Source of the DNA: GCA-2686265 sp036010965
Lineage (GTDB): Bacteria > Planctomycetota > UBA1135 > GCA-002686595
Direction: 5' to 3'
Assembly (NCBI GenBank): GCA_036010965.1
Contig: DASCMO010000025.1
Location: 1-22,591 of the forward strand
Length of the DNA stretch: 22,591 nt
Of this stretch, positions 1-7,817 are shown in pieces. The position numbers and the translations under genes were made by a program. The notes beneath the pieces are model-generated. The model searched no databases. It had not been told where the DNA came from and was given only the letters and a program-made list of their open reading frames with translations. Position 1 is the stretch's first letter, and the number at the start of each line of letters is the position of its first letter.

Positions 1-1
1 C

Positions 2-1387
2 GAAGAACTGGCAGCCCTGGTGGTGAGCGACGGGCCGCCGGGCGAGGTGAGCGAACTGAAGGCCTTCGTGAGCGAACGCCTCGTGCTCCACAAGGTGCCG
101 CGGCAGATCCGGTTCGTGGAGGCCCTGCCCCACAACGCGACCGGAAAGCTCGTGCGGTGTGAGTTGGGAGCGCTCTTCGCCGGTCTCGCGCCAGAACCCG
201 TCGCGATCGACGAGCCGCACGACCTCGGGCCGCGCGTCCCCGCATTGCAAGCGATCTGGAAGCGCTTGCTGAAGGTGGACGAGGTGGATCTCGACACGGA
301 CTTCTTCGACCTCGGCGGGGGCTCCTTGATCTTCGAGGAGATGCTGGCGCTGGTCGCCGAGGAGCTGAGGGTCACCCTCGATACCCTCGACCTCACCGGC
401 GCGATCACCTTGCGCAGTCTGGACGCCGCACTCGAGTCCGGCGACCCGGGCCCCTTCGTGATCGTGCGCGCAGCGCTCGCCGATGAGGGAGCGCACACCG
501 CGCAGGGTGCGGGAGCGGAGGGCGCATCCAGGGCGGCCGAAGCTCCCGCGCTGTGGCTCTTCCCGCCCGTCGGTGGGCACCTGACGACCATGGGACGCCT
601 CGCTCAGCGCCTGGACTGGCCGGGGCCGATCCTCGCCCTGCGTGGACCCGGCGAGGGGCCGGGAGAGGCGCCGGGTGAGAGCGTGGAGGAGGTCGCGGCC
701 TGGTACCTGGCCCTGCTCGACGCCGACGGGAGGCACACGCCTCCCTCCCTACTCGGCGTCTCGTTCGGAGGCCTGGTCGCCTTCGAACTGGCTCGACAGT
801 TGCGCGAGGCGGGTCGGCCCGTCGGCGCCCTCGGCGTTCTCGACACGGTCTGCACGACCTACGCACACCGCGCGGGATCGCGGCGCTTCATCCAGCAGGT
901 GACCCGCATCCTGTGCGAGAGCGACCTGGCCGATGAGGTCTCTGACGAAGCGGAGCGCTCCCTGTGGGAACGCCTCGAGGCCATTTGCCTGCAGCTGACA
1001 GGCCTCGAGAAGCCCGACGATCCCAAGGCCGCCGCCTGGGACGCGATGCGCAAGCTGGGTTTCGAGCCGCGGTTGCGACTGGAGGACCCCGTCCGCTGGC
1101 GCAGGCGCTTGCGCAAGGTGCGCCTCACCTTCAGCGCTCTGGACCACTACGAGCTTCGAAACCTCGACACGCCCATGGTCTACTTCCGCGCCGGCAAGGG
1201 TTTCGCGGGCTCCGACCCGGCGATGGGCTGGAGCGCACACGCCGCCGCAGGTCTCGAGGTCGCCATGATCGAGGGCAACCACTTCACCATCTGGGACGAC
1301 GAGCACCTCGACGCGACGGCGCGCACGGTCTCGCAGGCGCTGGGCGGCATGCGGGGCAAGCTCGCCGGGAGTGCCCCGCCGGGGTGA
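2..1387 (+). CDS. NRPS-like protein, C-terminal part: adenylation end, carrier domain, thioesterase (5' truncated)
   Basis: The reading frame is open to the left edge, so the true start lies outside the window; the GTG at 20 is only an internal codon. Residue numbers here count from that GTG. Residues 1-50 are the end of an adenylate-forming domain, with the ATGK motif whose lysine (K43) serves in adenylation. Residues 70-140 form an acyl/peptidyl carrier domain with DLGGGS; S102 is the phosphopantetheine site. A low-complexity Ala/Gly linker (142-175) follows. Residues 176-445 form a type I thioesterase with GVSFGG (nucleophile S248), the expected aspartate D275 after a beta strand, and a late GNH (H421), so the triad looks complete. 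Such A-T-TE proteins activate an acid, hold it as a thioester and release it by hydrolysis or condensation. The substrate cannot be told because the specificity region is missing. The domain calls are firm; the product is unknown. Confidence 0.88.
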   Translation, partial: EELAALVVSDGPPGEVSELKAFVSERLVLHKVPRQIRFVEALPHNATGKLVRCELGALFAGLAPEPVAIDEPHDLGPRVPALQAIWKRLLKVDEVDLDTDFFDLGGGSLIFEEMLALVAEELRVTLDTLDLTGAITLRSLDAALESGDPGPFVIVRAALADEGAHTAQGAGAEGASRAAEAPALWLFPPVGGHLTTMGRLAQRLDWPGPILALRGPGEGPGEAPGESVEEVAAWYLALLDADGRHTPPSLLGVSFGGLVAFELARQLREAGRPVGALGVLDTVCTTYAHRAGSRRFIQQVTRILCESDLADEVSDEAERSLWERLEAICLQLTGLEKPDDPKAAAWDAMRKLGFEPRLRLEDPVRWRRRLRKVRLTFSALDHYELRNLDTPMVYFRAGKGFAGSDPAMGWSAHAAAGLEVAMIEGNHFTIWDDEHLDATARTVSQALGGMRGKLAGSAPPG

Positions 1388-1393
1388 TTTCCC
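1374..1393 (+). terminator. Possible weak hairpin at the end of the NRPS-like gene
   Basis: CCCC-GCC-GGGG spans 1374-1384, directly before the stop codon at 1385-1387. The same GGGG can pair instead with CCCC after TGATTT. There is no proper T-tract, so this is at best a weak or Rho-assisted terminator. Confidence 0.2.
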
Positions 1394-1655
1394 CCTGCGG
1401 CCTCAGCCGTGGATGGACGCCGCGTGAGCGCCGCTTTGCCGGAACCTGGATTCCGTGCTGAAATGGCTCAATGAGGTCCCGGTCCGTAGCCCTGCTGCTC
1501 CCCATCCTCGCCGCCTTCGTGGCCAGCGGGAAGCCACGCAGGCCGAGGTGAGTGGGCACGGCCACGGTCCGTGCTGCGGGTGGACGGGTTCGCTACCCTC
1601 CGAACAGGAAGGCGCCGGGCGTGAGTGAGCCGGAGCCGGCCGGGAGCGCGAGACG
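1388..1655. other. Intergenic stretch of 268 bases with no convincing gene
   Basis: I see no RNA gene, clear promoter or repeat here. It holds one tiny open frame at 1471-1551 (26 codons) whose start resembles a signal peptide: Met-Arg-Ser-Arg, then a hydrophobic Ala/Leu run, then a basic end. It lacks a good ribosome binding site and may be chance or a remnant of a secreted protein gene. Confidence 0.5.
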
Positions 1656-2969
1656 GTGAGAGACGAGTTGGAACATGACCCAGGACGAGCGGGCGGCCTG
1701 AAGGGTGCGCTTGGCCGGTCGGGACCGGGTGCGCTCGGCCTCTACGCCATCGTCGCCGCCTTCACGACGTACTTTTGCATGTACGCCTTCCGCAAGCCCT
1801 TCGCGGCGGCGGAATACGACGGGCTGCACCTGTGGGGCACGAACCTCGACGCCAAGACGGCCTACGTGATCGCCCAGATCATCGGCTACACGATCTCGAA
1901 GTTCGTGGGCATGAAGGTCTGCGCGGAGACGGGCCGCACCGGGCGCGCACGACTGTTGATCTGCTTGATCCTCGCGGCCTGGGGGGCGCTGTTGCTCTTC
2001 GCGCTGCTTCCCTTGCCGCTCAAGGTCTTCGCAATCTTCCTCAACGGCCTGCCCCTGGGGATGGTGTGGGGCACCGTTGTTCTGCACCTCGAAGGCCGGC
2101 GCACTTCGGAGTTCATGCTCGCCGGGCTGTCGTGCTCCTACATCATCGCCAGCGGTGTCGTGAAGGACGTCGGCCGCTGGCTGATGAGCGCGCACGGGAT
2201 CGAGGACTACTGGATGCCCTTCACCATCGGCGCCCTGTTCTTCCCGGCTTTCGTGCTGGGCGTCATCCTCCTGGCGCAGATCCCACAGCCGAGCGAGGCG
2301 GACATGAAGGAACGCTCCAAGCGCGTTCGGATGTACGCCGGCGATCGCTGGTCGTTCCTGCGCGAGTTCTCCCTCGGGATGCTGCTACTCAGCGGCATGT
2401 ACTTCTTCCTGACCGCCTACCGCGACTACCGCGACAACTACGGCGTTGAGATCCTCCGCGAGCTGGGCCTCGGCGACCGCGCCGGGATCTTCACCCAGAC
2501 CGAGGTGCCGATCGCCTTCGGCGTGATGGTTGTGCTGTCGCTGCTCTCGCTCGTGCGAGACAACCGCATGGGGCTGATATTGGCCTTTGCCATCATGACC
2601 GCGGGGACGCTCTCGATGGGCGTAGCCACCTGGCTCCTCGAGCGCGGCTCCATCGGCGGCGTGCAGTGGATGACGCTCGTCGGCCTGGGCGCCTACCTGG
2701 CCTACGTGCCCTTCGGCTCGGTGCTCTTCGACCGCCTGCTGGCCTACACGCGCTTCGCGGGCACGGCGGTCTTCGCCATTTATCTGACCGACGCCGTCGG
2801 ATACACCGGTTCGGTCGGCCTGCAGGTCTACAAGGACTTCTTCCAGGCCGAGGCCACGCGGCTCGAGTTCTTTCAGTCGCTCTCCTACTTCATGAGCGCC
2901 TGCGGAGCCCTCGCCCTGGTCGCGAGCCTGGCCTACTTTCTGCGCAGGGGCGGTGTCCTGCTGAAGTGA
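1656..2969 (+). CDS. DUF5690-type, MFS-like membrane transporter
   Basis: A 437-residue polytopic membrane protein with about 12 hydrophobic helices from residue 28 onward. The first helix is followed by TTYFCMYAFRKPF and then IAQIIGYTISKFVGMKV, the signature I associate with the DUF5690 family, a relative of the major facilitator superfamily. A charged cytoplasmic loop (about 205-235) separates the two six-helix halves, as in MFS carriers. The substrate is not known for the family, so no solute is assigned. The GTG start at 1656 has GGGAG at 1642-1646 with a 9-base spacer; an ATG at 1675 is in another frame and closes after eight codons. The gene stands alone on the plus strand and is convergent with the hydrolase gene to its right, with only 20 bases between stop codons. 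Family call good; function open. Confidence 0.85.
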   Translation: MRDELEHDPGRAGGLKGALGRSGPGALGLYAIVAAFTTYFCMYAFRKPFAAAEYDGLHLWGTNLDAKTAYVIAQIIGYTISKFVGMKVCAETGRTGRARLLICLILAAWGALLLFALLPLPLKVFAIFLNGLPLGMVWGTVVLHLEGRRTSEFMLAGLSCSYIIASGVVKDVGRWLMSAHGIEDYWMPFTIGALFFPAFVLGVILLAQIPQPSEADMKERSKRVRMYAGDRWSFLREFSLGMLLLSGMYFFLTAYRDYRDNYGVEILRELGLGDRAGIFTQTEVPIAFGVMVVLSLLSLVRDNRMGLILAFAIMTAGTLSMGVATWLLERGSIGGVQWMTLVGLGAYLAYVPFGSVLFDRLLAYTRFAGTAVFAIYLTDAVGYTGSVGLQVYKDFFQAEATRLEFFQSLSYFMSACGALALVASLAYFLRRGGVLLK

Positions 2970-2970
2970 G

Positions 2971-2986
2971 TCGGCCTGGCCGCCGA
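2971..2986. terminator. Compact hairpin between convergent genes
   Basis: TCGGC-CTGGCC-GCCGA (5-bp stem, 6-base loop) fills most of the 20-base gap between two facing stop codons (2969 and 2990). Its position suits a shared bidirectional terminator, but there is no T-tract on either side and the stem is short. Confidence 0.3.
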
Positions 2987-2989
2987 GGG

Positions 2990-4342
2990 TCAGTTTCCTG
3001 CCCCCGGGCTCTCGGGAAGGGAGTGGGGGAAGCGATCCGGAACGACCTGGATCTCGGTGCTGAGGCGGTAGGTGCCGCGCGCTTCGTCCTTGAAGGTGAC
3101 CTCGACGTACCAGGCCGTCCAGCCTTCCTCGGGCTCGTCGACGCGCGCGTGGACGAGCGCGTCCCCTTCCAGTTCGGTCGCGCTCCACTTGGCCTTGCGG
3201 AAGTCGCGGTCGGGGGAGCTGGCTTGCCAGAGCTTCGCCTTCCCGCCTTCGGGCCAGCTCACAGCGAGCGTCCCGTCATCGAGCGTCTCCCAGTCCAGGT
3301 TCGGCAGGGTCTCTCCCGCCAGGGAGGCGCGGAAGAAGGCCGTCATGGTCGGCATGATGCCCATGCCCAGCCCGTGGCCGGCGTTGGGCAGGTAGAAGAG
3401 GTTCTTCGGTCCGGGCAGCTCGTCGAAGTAGAGGCTGGAGGCGTTGACGGTCCAGTAGGGGTCGTTCGTCCCTAGCAGGACGAGCTTTGGCATGGTGAGC
3501 GCCGCGCGATAGGAGAAGGGGTCGACGAAGTTCGTGAGCACGCGCCCGTCGGCGGTGGTCATGCGTTCCTGGATACGCAGCCGCGTGTAGGAGCCGACCT
3601 TCTCGCTGAAGCCGCCGTAGGTGAGGCGCTGGCGCTCCATCTGCGGCTTGATGTTGAGCACATCGATAACCATCGGCGCGATAGCGCTCACGCGATCGTC
3701 CACCGCGGCGGTCAGCCAGGTGGTCCAGCCGCGCTTCGAAGCGCCGCTGACGATGAACTCGGTGACCTCGGTCTGCCAGCGCTCCTCGGAGATCTGCTGC
3801 ACCGCATCCATGGCGCGCACAGCGCTCTCGACCATCGGGGCGAGCAACGGCCAGCCGTCTCCCTCGCCCTTCAGGTACTTGTCGAAGGTGAACGCGATCA
3901 GGTCGTCCTCGTAGAGGTCATCGAACAGCGGTTGGTTGGGCACCTGTTGCAGGACGGCGAGGATCGCGCCGCTCTTCTCAGCAAGCATCGAGAGCATCAC
4001 GGCCTCGGTCGAGCTCGCCTTGGGGTGCTTGGAGCGGTTGGAGCCGCCGGTGATGAACAAGATCGCCTTGCCGGGATGCTCGATCTTGGTTGGAGCGAGG
4101 ATCGAGAGCCAGTGCCACCACTCCATCTCCTGCCAGGTCTGCGAGGTGAGGCGCGCCACCGTGGCGCGGCAGGCACCGACCTGTTCCTCGGCCAGGACCT
4201 CGTAGGCGAAGTTCGCGTCGGGCTCGCGCACCATCTCCTTCAGGTCGCCGCCGGTTTCTCCCGGGCTGGCGAAGGCCATCCCGGCGAGGGCCGCGAGTGC
4301 GGAGGGGAGTAGGCCGGTGCGGGTGTGATTCGATTGAGCCAT
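2990..4342 (-). CDS. PhoPQ-activated pathogenicity-related (PqaA-type) secreted alpha/beta hydrolase
   Basis: 450 residues. Residues 1-25 look like a signal peptide (short polar start, hydrophobic Leu/Ala core, AFA-S cleavage site), so export is expected. The rest matches the PhoPQ_related family: EWWHWLSILAP near residue 74, an ITGGSN turn at 97-102, the nucleophile elbow SGASKRGW (S202), an acid loop GTNDPYW (D294) and NAGHGL (H323), giving a complete Ser-Asp-His triad in an alpha/beta-hydrolase fold. Residues 350-435 form a small C-terminal beta domain. The family is named after Salmonella PqaA, but its substrate is not settled and the name does not imply virulence here. The ATG at 4342 has a poor ribosome binding site but places the signal peptide correctly. 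The lipoprotein gene upstream is on the same strand, 127 bases away, so co-transcription is possible but not certain. Confidence 0.9.
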   Translation of the reverse strand: MAQSNHTRTGLLPSALAALAGMAFASPGETGGDLKEMVREPDANFAYEVLAEEQVGACRATVARLTSQTWQEMEWWHWLSILAPTKIEHPGKAILFITGGSNRSKHPKASSTEAVMLSMLAEKSGAILAVLQQVPNQPLFDDLYEDDLIAFTFDKYLKGEGDGWPLLAPMVESAVRAMDAVQQISEERWQTEVTEFIVSGASKRGWTTWLTAAVDDRVSAIAPMVIDVLNIKPQMERQRLTYGGFSEKVGSYTRLRIQERMTTADGRVLTNFVDPFSYRAALTMPKLVLLGTNDPYWTVNASSLYFDELPGPKNLFYLPNAGHGLGMGIMPTMTAFFRASLAGETLPNLDWETLDDGTLAVSWPEGGKAKLWQASSPDRDFRKAKWSATELEGDALVHARVDEPEEGWTAWYVEVTFKDEARGTYRLSTEIQVVPDRFPHSLPESPGAGN

Positions 4343-4390
4343 TGCGGTTCGGCGGGGAAATAGGGGGGAGGAGGACGTGCAGAAGCCCGG

Positions 4391-4422
4391 CGCCCGACCA
4401 TACGATGGTCGACCACCGGGCG
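4391..4422. repeat. Nested inverted repeat between the lipoprotein and hydrolase genes
   Basis: GACCAT-ACG-ATGGTC (4396-4410) is a perfect 6-bp stem with a 3-base loop. It sits inside an outer pair CGCCCG (4391-4396) and CGGGCG (4417-4422). It lies 3' of the lipoprotein gene and 5' of the hydrolase gene on the minus strand. It could be a terminator or attenuator, or an operator-like palindrome for the hydrolase gene. No T-tract follows it. Confidence 0.45.
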
Positions 4423-4469
4423 TTTCGAAAGCTCCGCCCTTCTTCTCCGGGGTCTTGCGGCGTTTCCGT

Positions 4470-6641
4470 CTACCGCGCCACGATCACGCGGTCGCCGTTC
4501 ACCGTGTCGATGGCGAGGATCAGACCGAGGACGTGCTGGGGGACGAAGACCGTCCCGGTCTCGCGGACGAGGTTCACGCTCGTGATATCTTGGAGATCCG
4601 GGCCACGGCCGACCTGGAGAGAGGAGAGGATGATCAACTCACCAGCTTCGATGTCCATGGATACGAGTTGCTGGTATTCCGAGTGGACCAGAGCCGGCAT
4701 GGTGATCGCCAGGGCGCGCCCTGCATCCGGGTCCACGGCCAGCCCAGAGCACCACGACGCCCCGAAGTGGCCGACGGCTCGGAGCTCCTCGTTTTCGAGG
4801 GAGAGTTCGAATAGGAGCCCTCCCCCGCTCTCCTGGACGAACAGAAGGCGATGGGCGTCCTCATCGTAGGAGAGGTTGCTGAGCGCCTCCTCCCCTTCGA
4901 TGTCTACCGGCACGATTGAGCGGTCCCCTGTCTCGATATCGATGCGCTCGATGCGTTCCGAGAGAAGAACGTAGGCAAACCGCTCCTCGCGATCGATGAC
5001 CAGCGAGTAGGGCTCGTTCCAGTCGTCCCCCGCGGATGCGGAGATCGTCGTGACGACAGAGTCCTCCGGATTCACTCGATAGAGACCGTGTCCGGGCCAA
5101 TCCTGCGAGACCACGTAGAGCTCGCGAGAGAGCGGGCCGCGGGCCACGCTGCAGAGAGGGAGGTCCAGAGTGGGGATGGTGGAGCGTCCGCCCGACGCGA
5201 TGTCCACCTCGCAGAGGTCGTACGACCCTCGGGTGGTGAACAGGGCCTCCTCTTCGGCGAGGACGGTACCGAGGATGGGCCCCAGCGAAGTGCCCGTTCC
5301 CACTGCGTTTCCGACGACCTCCGTGGCTTCGCCCGTCTCGGGATCGCCGGCCACCAACGCGTTGCCGGTCCGGTCGATCCACATCAGTCTGTCCCCGCTC
5401 CCGTTGACGATCATGTTGGTGGGCCAGGGGTAGAAGGGTCCGGGTGCATCGCTGGCAATCGACACTTGGACCTCGCCGGAGTCGAAGTCGAACTCCCAGG
5501 CGAATTCGTCACTCAAGAGGAAGGCCCGTGCGCCCAAGTCCCGCGGGATGCACAGCTCTCTCGGTCCCCACGGCATCTCCGCATGGATGACATGGCGGTT
5601 GCCACTCGCGAGGTCGATCTCCACCAGGACGTTGGCGGAGGGAGAGCCTTGATAGCCCGTGTAGAGGAGCCGATCCCTGGGGTGGTCCCAGGCGAGGGAG
5701 CGCGGGGCAGCATCGGACCCGTCTCCGACCGGGGGGACCCCCTGGTCGTTCTCCAGGACGCTGATGACGGTGCGGCTTCCGTCATGCCAGTTCACGCTGT
5801 ACACCTGGTCGGGGTCATTCATTGCCACGTAGAGGGTCCCGAGGTTTTCGTCGATGGTCATGTCCGTGAACTGTCCTTCGAACAGAGGACCGTCACCGCG
5901 TTCCGGACCTGAGTGGAGGTGTCGGTCCCCACTCGCATACTCGACGCGGTAGATCGACGGCGTGAGGTTTCCTCCGTCACACATGATGTAGAGCTGGCCG
6001 CCCTGGATGGGCTCGAAGATCAGACCTCGTGCGGAGTCGAACTCGAATCCCTCTCCCTGGACGCCCCCTTGAGAGATGACGCGTCTGGCGCCGCTGATCG
6101 TGTCGATCTCGACGATTCTGTTGCTGGAGAACTCATGGTTGCTTCGGGAGTCCAGGACGAGCGCCAGGTGATCTTCGGGGCCCGGCGCGAGATCGCAGAG
6201 GTTTTCAAGGAGAAGGTCGACCCGCTCGAGGGTGGCGGTGGCAAGGACCTCGCCTTCCCCAATTTCGTGAGCGAATGCCTCGACCTGGATGTGGTTGAAC
6301 CCCACCTCGAGAGGAAGATCGACCGACCAGGTCGCGAACCCGTCGTCACTCTGGGCGACGATGCCGTTGACGAGGATCTGGTCCGCCTCTGCGAGGTTCT
6401 CGCTCGCCCCGCGCACGGCGATCGCTTCCGCGTCGGTCTGGGAGACGGGCGGGGGGAACTGGATCTCGGCCGCCGCTGCTTCGGGCCCGGGCTCGGGCTG
6501 GGGAATGGGACCAGCCCCATCCGCCTCATCGTCCGGCGGGGGGGCGGGGTCGGGAGGGTGGAGGCCACCGCCTCCGCCGCAGGCGGCGAGAGCGAGAAGC
6601 AGGAGAGCGGTGAGGGTCTGTGTGGATCGGTACGCGTGCAT
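4470..6641 (-). CDS. Lipoprotein with an Ig-like domain and about twelve beta-propeller repeats
   Basis: 723 residues from the ATG at 6641, which I chose because it begins a lipoprotein signal (hydrophobic 10-20, lipobox LAAC, lipidated C21) and has AAGGA (6650-6654) eight bases upstream; the longer frame to 6749 adds an arginine-rich leader with no such signal. C21 is followed by a glycine run and a Pro/Glu-rich spacer (25-66). Residues 67-140 resemble a bacterial Ig-like domain (VNG at 91-93, then W-S-V-D-L-P-L-x-x-G-F-N). From about 155 to the end there are roughly twelve repeats whose core reads V-x-x-I-D-x-x-S-G-x-R-x-x-I-S, for example near 176-190, 338-352, 476-490, 563-577 and 707-722. 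This is typical of NHL/YVTN-like propellers. The protein is probably anchored on the cell surface or facing the periplasm. No catalytic residues are evident; ligand and role are unknown. Confidence 0.83.
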   Translation of the reverse strand: MHAYRSTQTLTALLLLALAACGGGGGLHPPDPAPPPDDEADGAGPIPQPEPGPEAAAAEIQFPPPVSQTDAEAIAVRGASENLAEADQILVNGIVAQSDDGFATWSVDLPLEVGFNHIQVEAFAHEIGEGEVLATATLERVDLLLENLCDLAPGPEDHLALVLDSRSNHEFSSNRIVEIDTISGARRVISQGGVQGEGFEFDSARGLIFEPIQGGQLYIMCDGGNLTPSIYRVEYASGDRHLHSGPERGDGPLFEGQFTDMTIDENLGTLYVAMNDPDQVYSVNWHDGSRTVISVLENDQGVPPVGDGSDAAPRSLAWDHPRDRLLYTGYQGSPSANVLVEIDLASGNRHVIHAEMPWGPRELCIPRDLGARAFLLSDEFAWEFDFDSGEVQVSIASDAPGPFYPWPTNMIVNGSGDRLMWIDRTGNALVAGDPETGEATEVVGNAVGTGTSLGPILGTVLAEEEALFTTRGSYDLCEVDIASGGRSTIPTLDLPLCSVARGPLSRELYVVSQDWPGHGLYRVNPEDSVVTTISASAGDDWNEPYSLVIDREERFAYVLLSERIERIDIETGDRSIVPVDIEGEEALSNLSYDEDAHRLLFVQESGGGLLFELSLENEELRAVGHFGASWCSGLAVDPDAGRALAITMPALVHSEYQQLVSMDIEAGELIILSSLQVGRGPDLQDITSVNLVRETGTVFVPQHVLGLILAIDTVNGDRVIVAR

Positions 6642-6755
6642 GGGATTGGTCCTTGATCGGGTTCGAAAATGGGTTCGTTCGCTGTCTCCTCGCAGGGGGA
6701 GGCCGCGACCCGACAGGGAATCCCCGATGCGGCCTTCAGCGGCCGGCAAGGGGCG

Positions 6756-7604
6756 TCAGGAGTCGAAGAAGCGCGGTCCTCGATGGGCCGGCCCCCGCCA
6801 GGGCGGCGCGGCTTCCAGGGCGGCCTCGAGGTCCAGTCCCGGCGGAGCGCCGGCGCAGAGCTCGGCCAGCCTTCGGCTCACCCTGGGAGCGGACTCGCGC
6901 CCATGGTGGGAGAGGCCGCGGGCGAGGGCGAGCCACTCGGGCCCGTCCCCGGGCGCGGGGACGTGGGCGAGCAAGGCCTCGCGGGCAGGCCGACCACGCG
7001 TCTTTCCCAACAGCCCCAGGACTGCCCGGTGCAGGTCACGCTGGTCCGTGCGCTGGAGGACTTGTCGCAGACCATCGACGGCCTCGGCTCCGGCGATGGC
7101 GTGGTAGCCGTGCAGGGCTGCGCTGCGCACCAGGACCTCCCCTGGCCCCAGGGCGCAGGCCCGCAACGCCTCGGCGGCCTCCGGGGTCGCAAACTCGCGC
7201 AGGTGCTTGATGGCCAGGAAGCGCTGCGTACGCTCGTTGCCGACGGCCAGGCCGGCGGCCAGGGTGGCGAGGTCTCCGGGTCCCGCGTCGGCTGCGTGGG
7301 GATCCACCCCGGCCCCGACGTCGCGTCCCCGAGCCTCGGCGGCCGGCTCATGCGGGCGCGCGATCCTCGTCGGGGCGGCGAGCGCCTCCAGGGGAGCGGC
7401 GCGCGGGGCGACTGCGGGGAGGGGCGCGAACTGGTTCCGCACCCCTGGGTTGGGCGGGGACGGGAGCAGGATCAGGCAGGTCCACAGGGCGAGCGGCACC
7501 CCGGCCAGTCCAGCGATTTGGCGCGTCCCGGGGCGGCGGCGCGGCGGCCCACGGCGCAGGGTCTCCAACGCAGGTCGGTGTCGGTCGGGTCTGGAGAGGG
7601 CCAT
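6756..7604 (-). CDS. Membrane-anchored HEAT-repeat protein, function unknown
   Basis: 282 residues from the ATG at 7604; a TTG two codons upstream is an alternative start, and neither has a clear ribosome binding site. The N-terminus is strongly basic (Arg/Pro, 1-29), followed by one hydrophobic helix at about 30-49, so a single-pass anchor with the basic end inside is likely. A Pro/Ala-rich linker runs to about 108. Residues 110-265 contain paired helices with the A-x-x-x-L-x and L-x-x-A-L spacing of HEAT repeats (ATPEAAEALRACAL, then VRSAALHGYHAI, then ADGLRQVL-like segments), a protein-protein interaction fold. It lies 114 bases upstream of the lipoprotein gene on the same strand and divergent from the kinase pair. 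Strand choice rests on this repeat pattern; the opposite strand also has a long open frame but no recognisable fold. Confidence 0.65.
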   Translation of the reverse strand: MALSRPDRHRPALETLRRGPPRRRPGTRQIAGLAGVPLALWTCLILLPSPPNPGVRNQFAPLPAVAPRAAPLEALAAPTRIARPHEPAAEARGRDVGAGVDPHAADAGPGDLATLAAGLAVGNERTQRFLAIKHLREFATPEAAEALRACALGPGEVLVRSAALHGYHAIAGAEAVDGLRQVLQRTDQRDLHRAVLGLLGKTRGRPAREALLAHVPAPGDGPEWLALARGLSHHGRESAPRVSRRLAELCAGAPPGLDLEAALEAAPPWRGPAHRGPRFFDS

Positions 7605-7817
7605 CGTCAATCGCGCGGGAAAGTGGGGGTGCGTGGTGCAGGGCTCCCCCCCCCGCCTCTCCCTCGCGGGGGGGGGCCGGGACCCGCCACCCAGGCCGCG
7701 AAAAGCGATGGGTTGACTTGAGCAGCCCGTGGTTGGACCCTCAGGTCGCCGTGGAAATCCGACCCGTCCCCTGGGGTGGACCGACGCTCAGCCCCTACGT
7801 CTGCGAGAGAGCCTGCC
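7605..7817. promoter_or_regulatory. Divergent intergenic region expected to hold promoters for both flanking units
   Basis: 213 bases separate two divergent transcription units, so promoters in both directions must lie here or just inside the genes. I see only a TTGACT at about 7713 that resembles a -35 box; no convincing -10 box follows at 16-18 bases. The region also contains the C9/G9 hairpin. Confidence 0.35.
7646..7676. repeat. C9/G9 homopolymer inverted repeat
   Basis: A run of nine C (7646-7654) and a run of nine G (7668-7676) are separated by 13 bases and can form a 9-bp all-GC hairpin. They sit in the 213-base region between the divergent HEAT-repeat gene and the membrane-protein/kinase pair, where the promoters for both should be. 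Confidence 0.75.

Noticed and set aside
1471..1551. Tiny open frame with a signal-peptide-like start
   Set aside because: Only 26 codons, no good ribosome binding site and nothing conserved to support it; kept as a note in the intergenic entry.
5088..5912. Plus-strand open frame inside the lipoprotein gene
   Set aside because: The minus strand carries the repeated propeller motifs and a lipoprotein signal; the plus-strand product has no recognisable features.
6669..7721. Long plus-strand open frame opposite the HEAT-repeat gene
   Set aside because: Composition is Gly/Arg/Gln-rich with no recognisable fold or helix pattern, while the minus strand shows a membrane helix and HEAT repeats. Long antisense frames are expected at this G+C content.
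7712..7740. TTGACT as a sigma-70-type promoter for the kinase pair
   Set aside because: No -10-like sequence lies 16-18 bases downstream.
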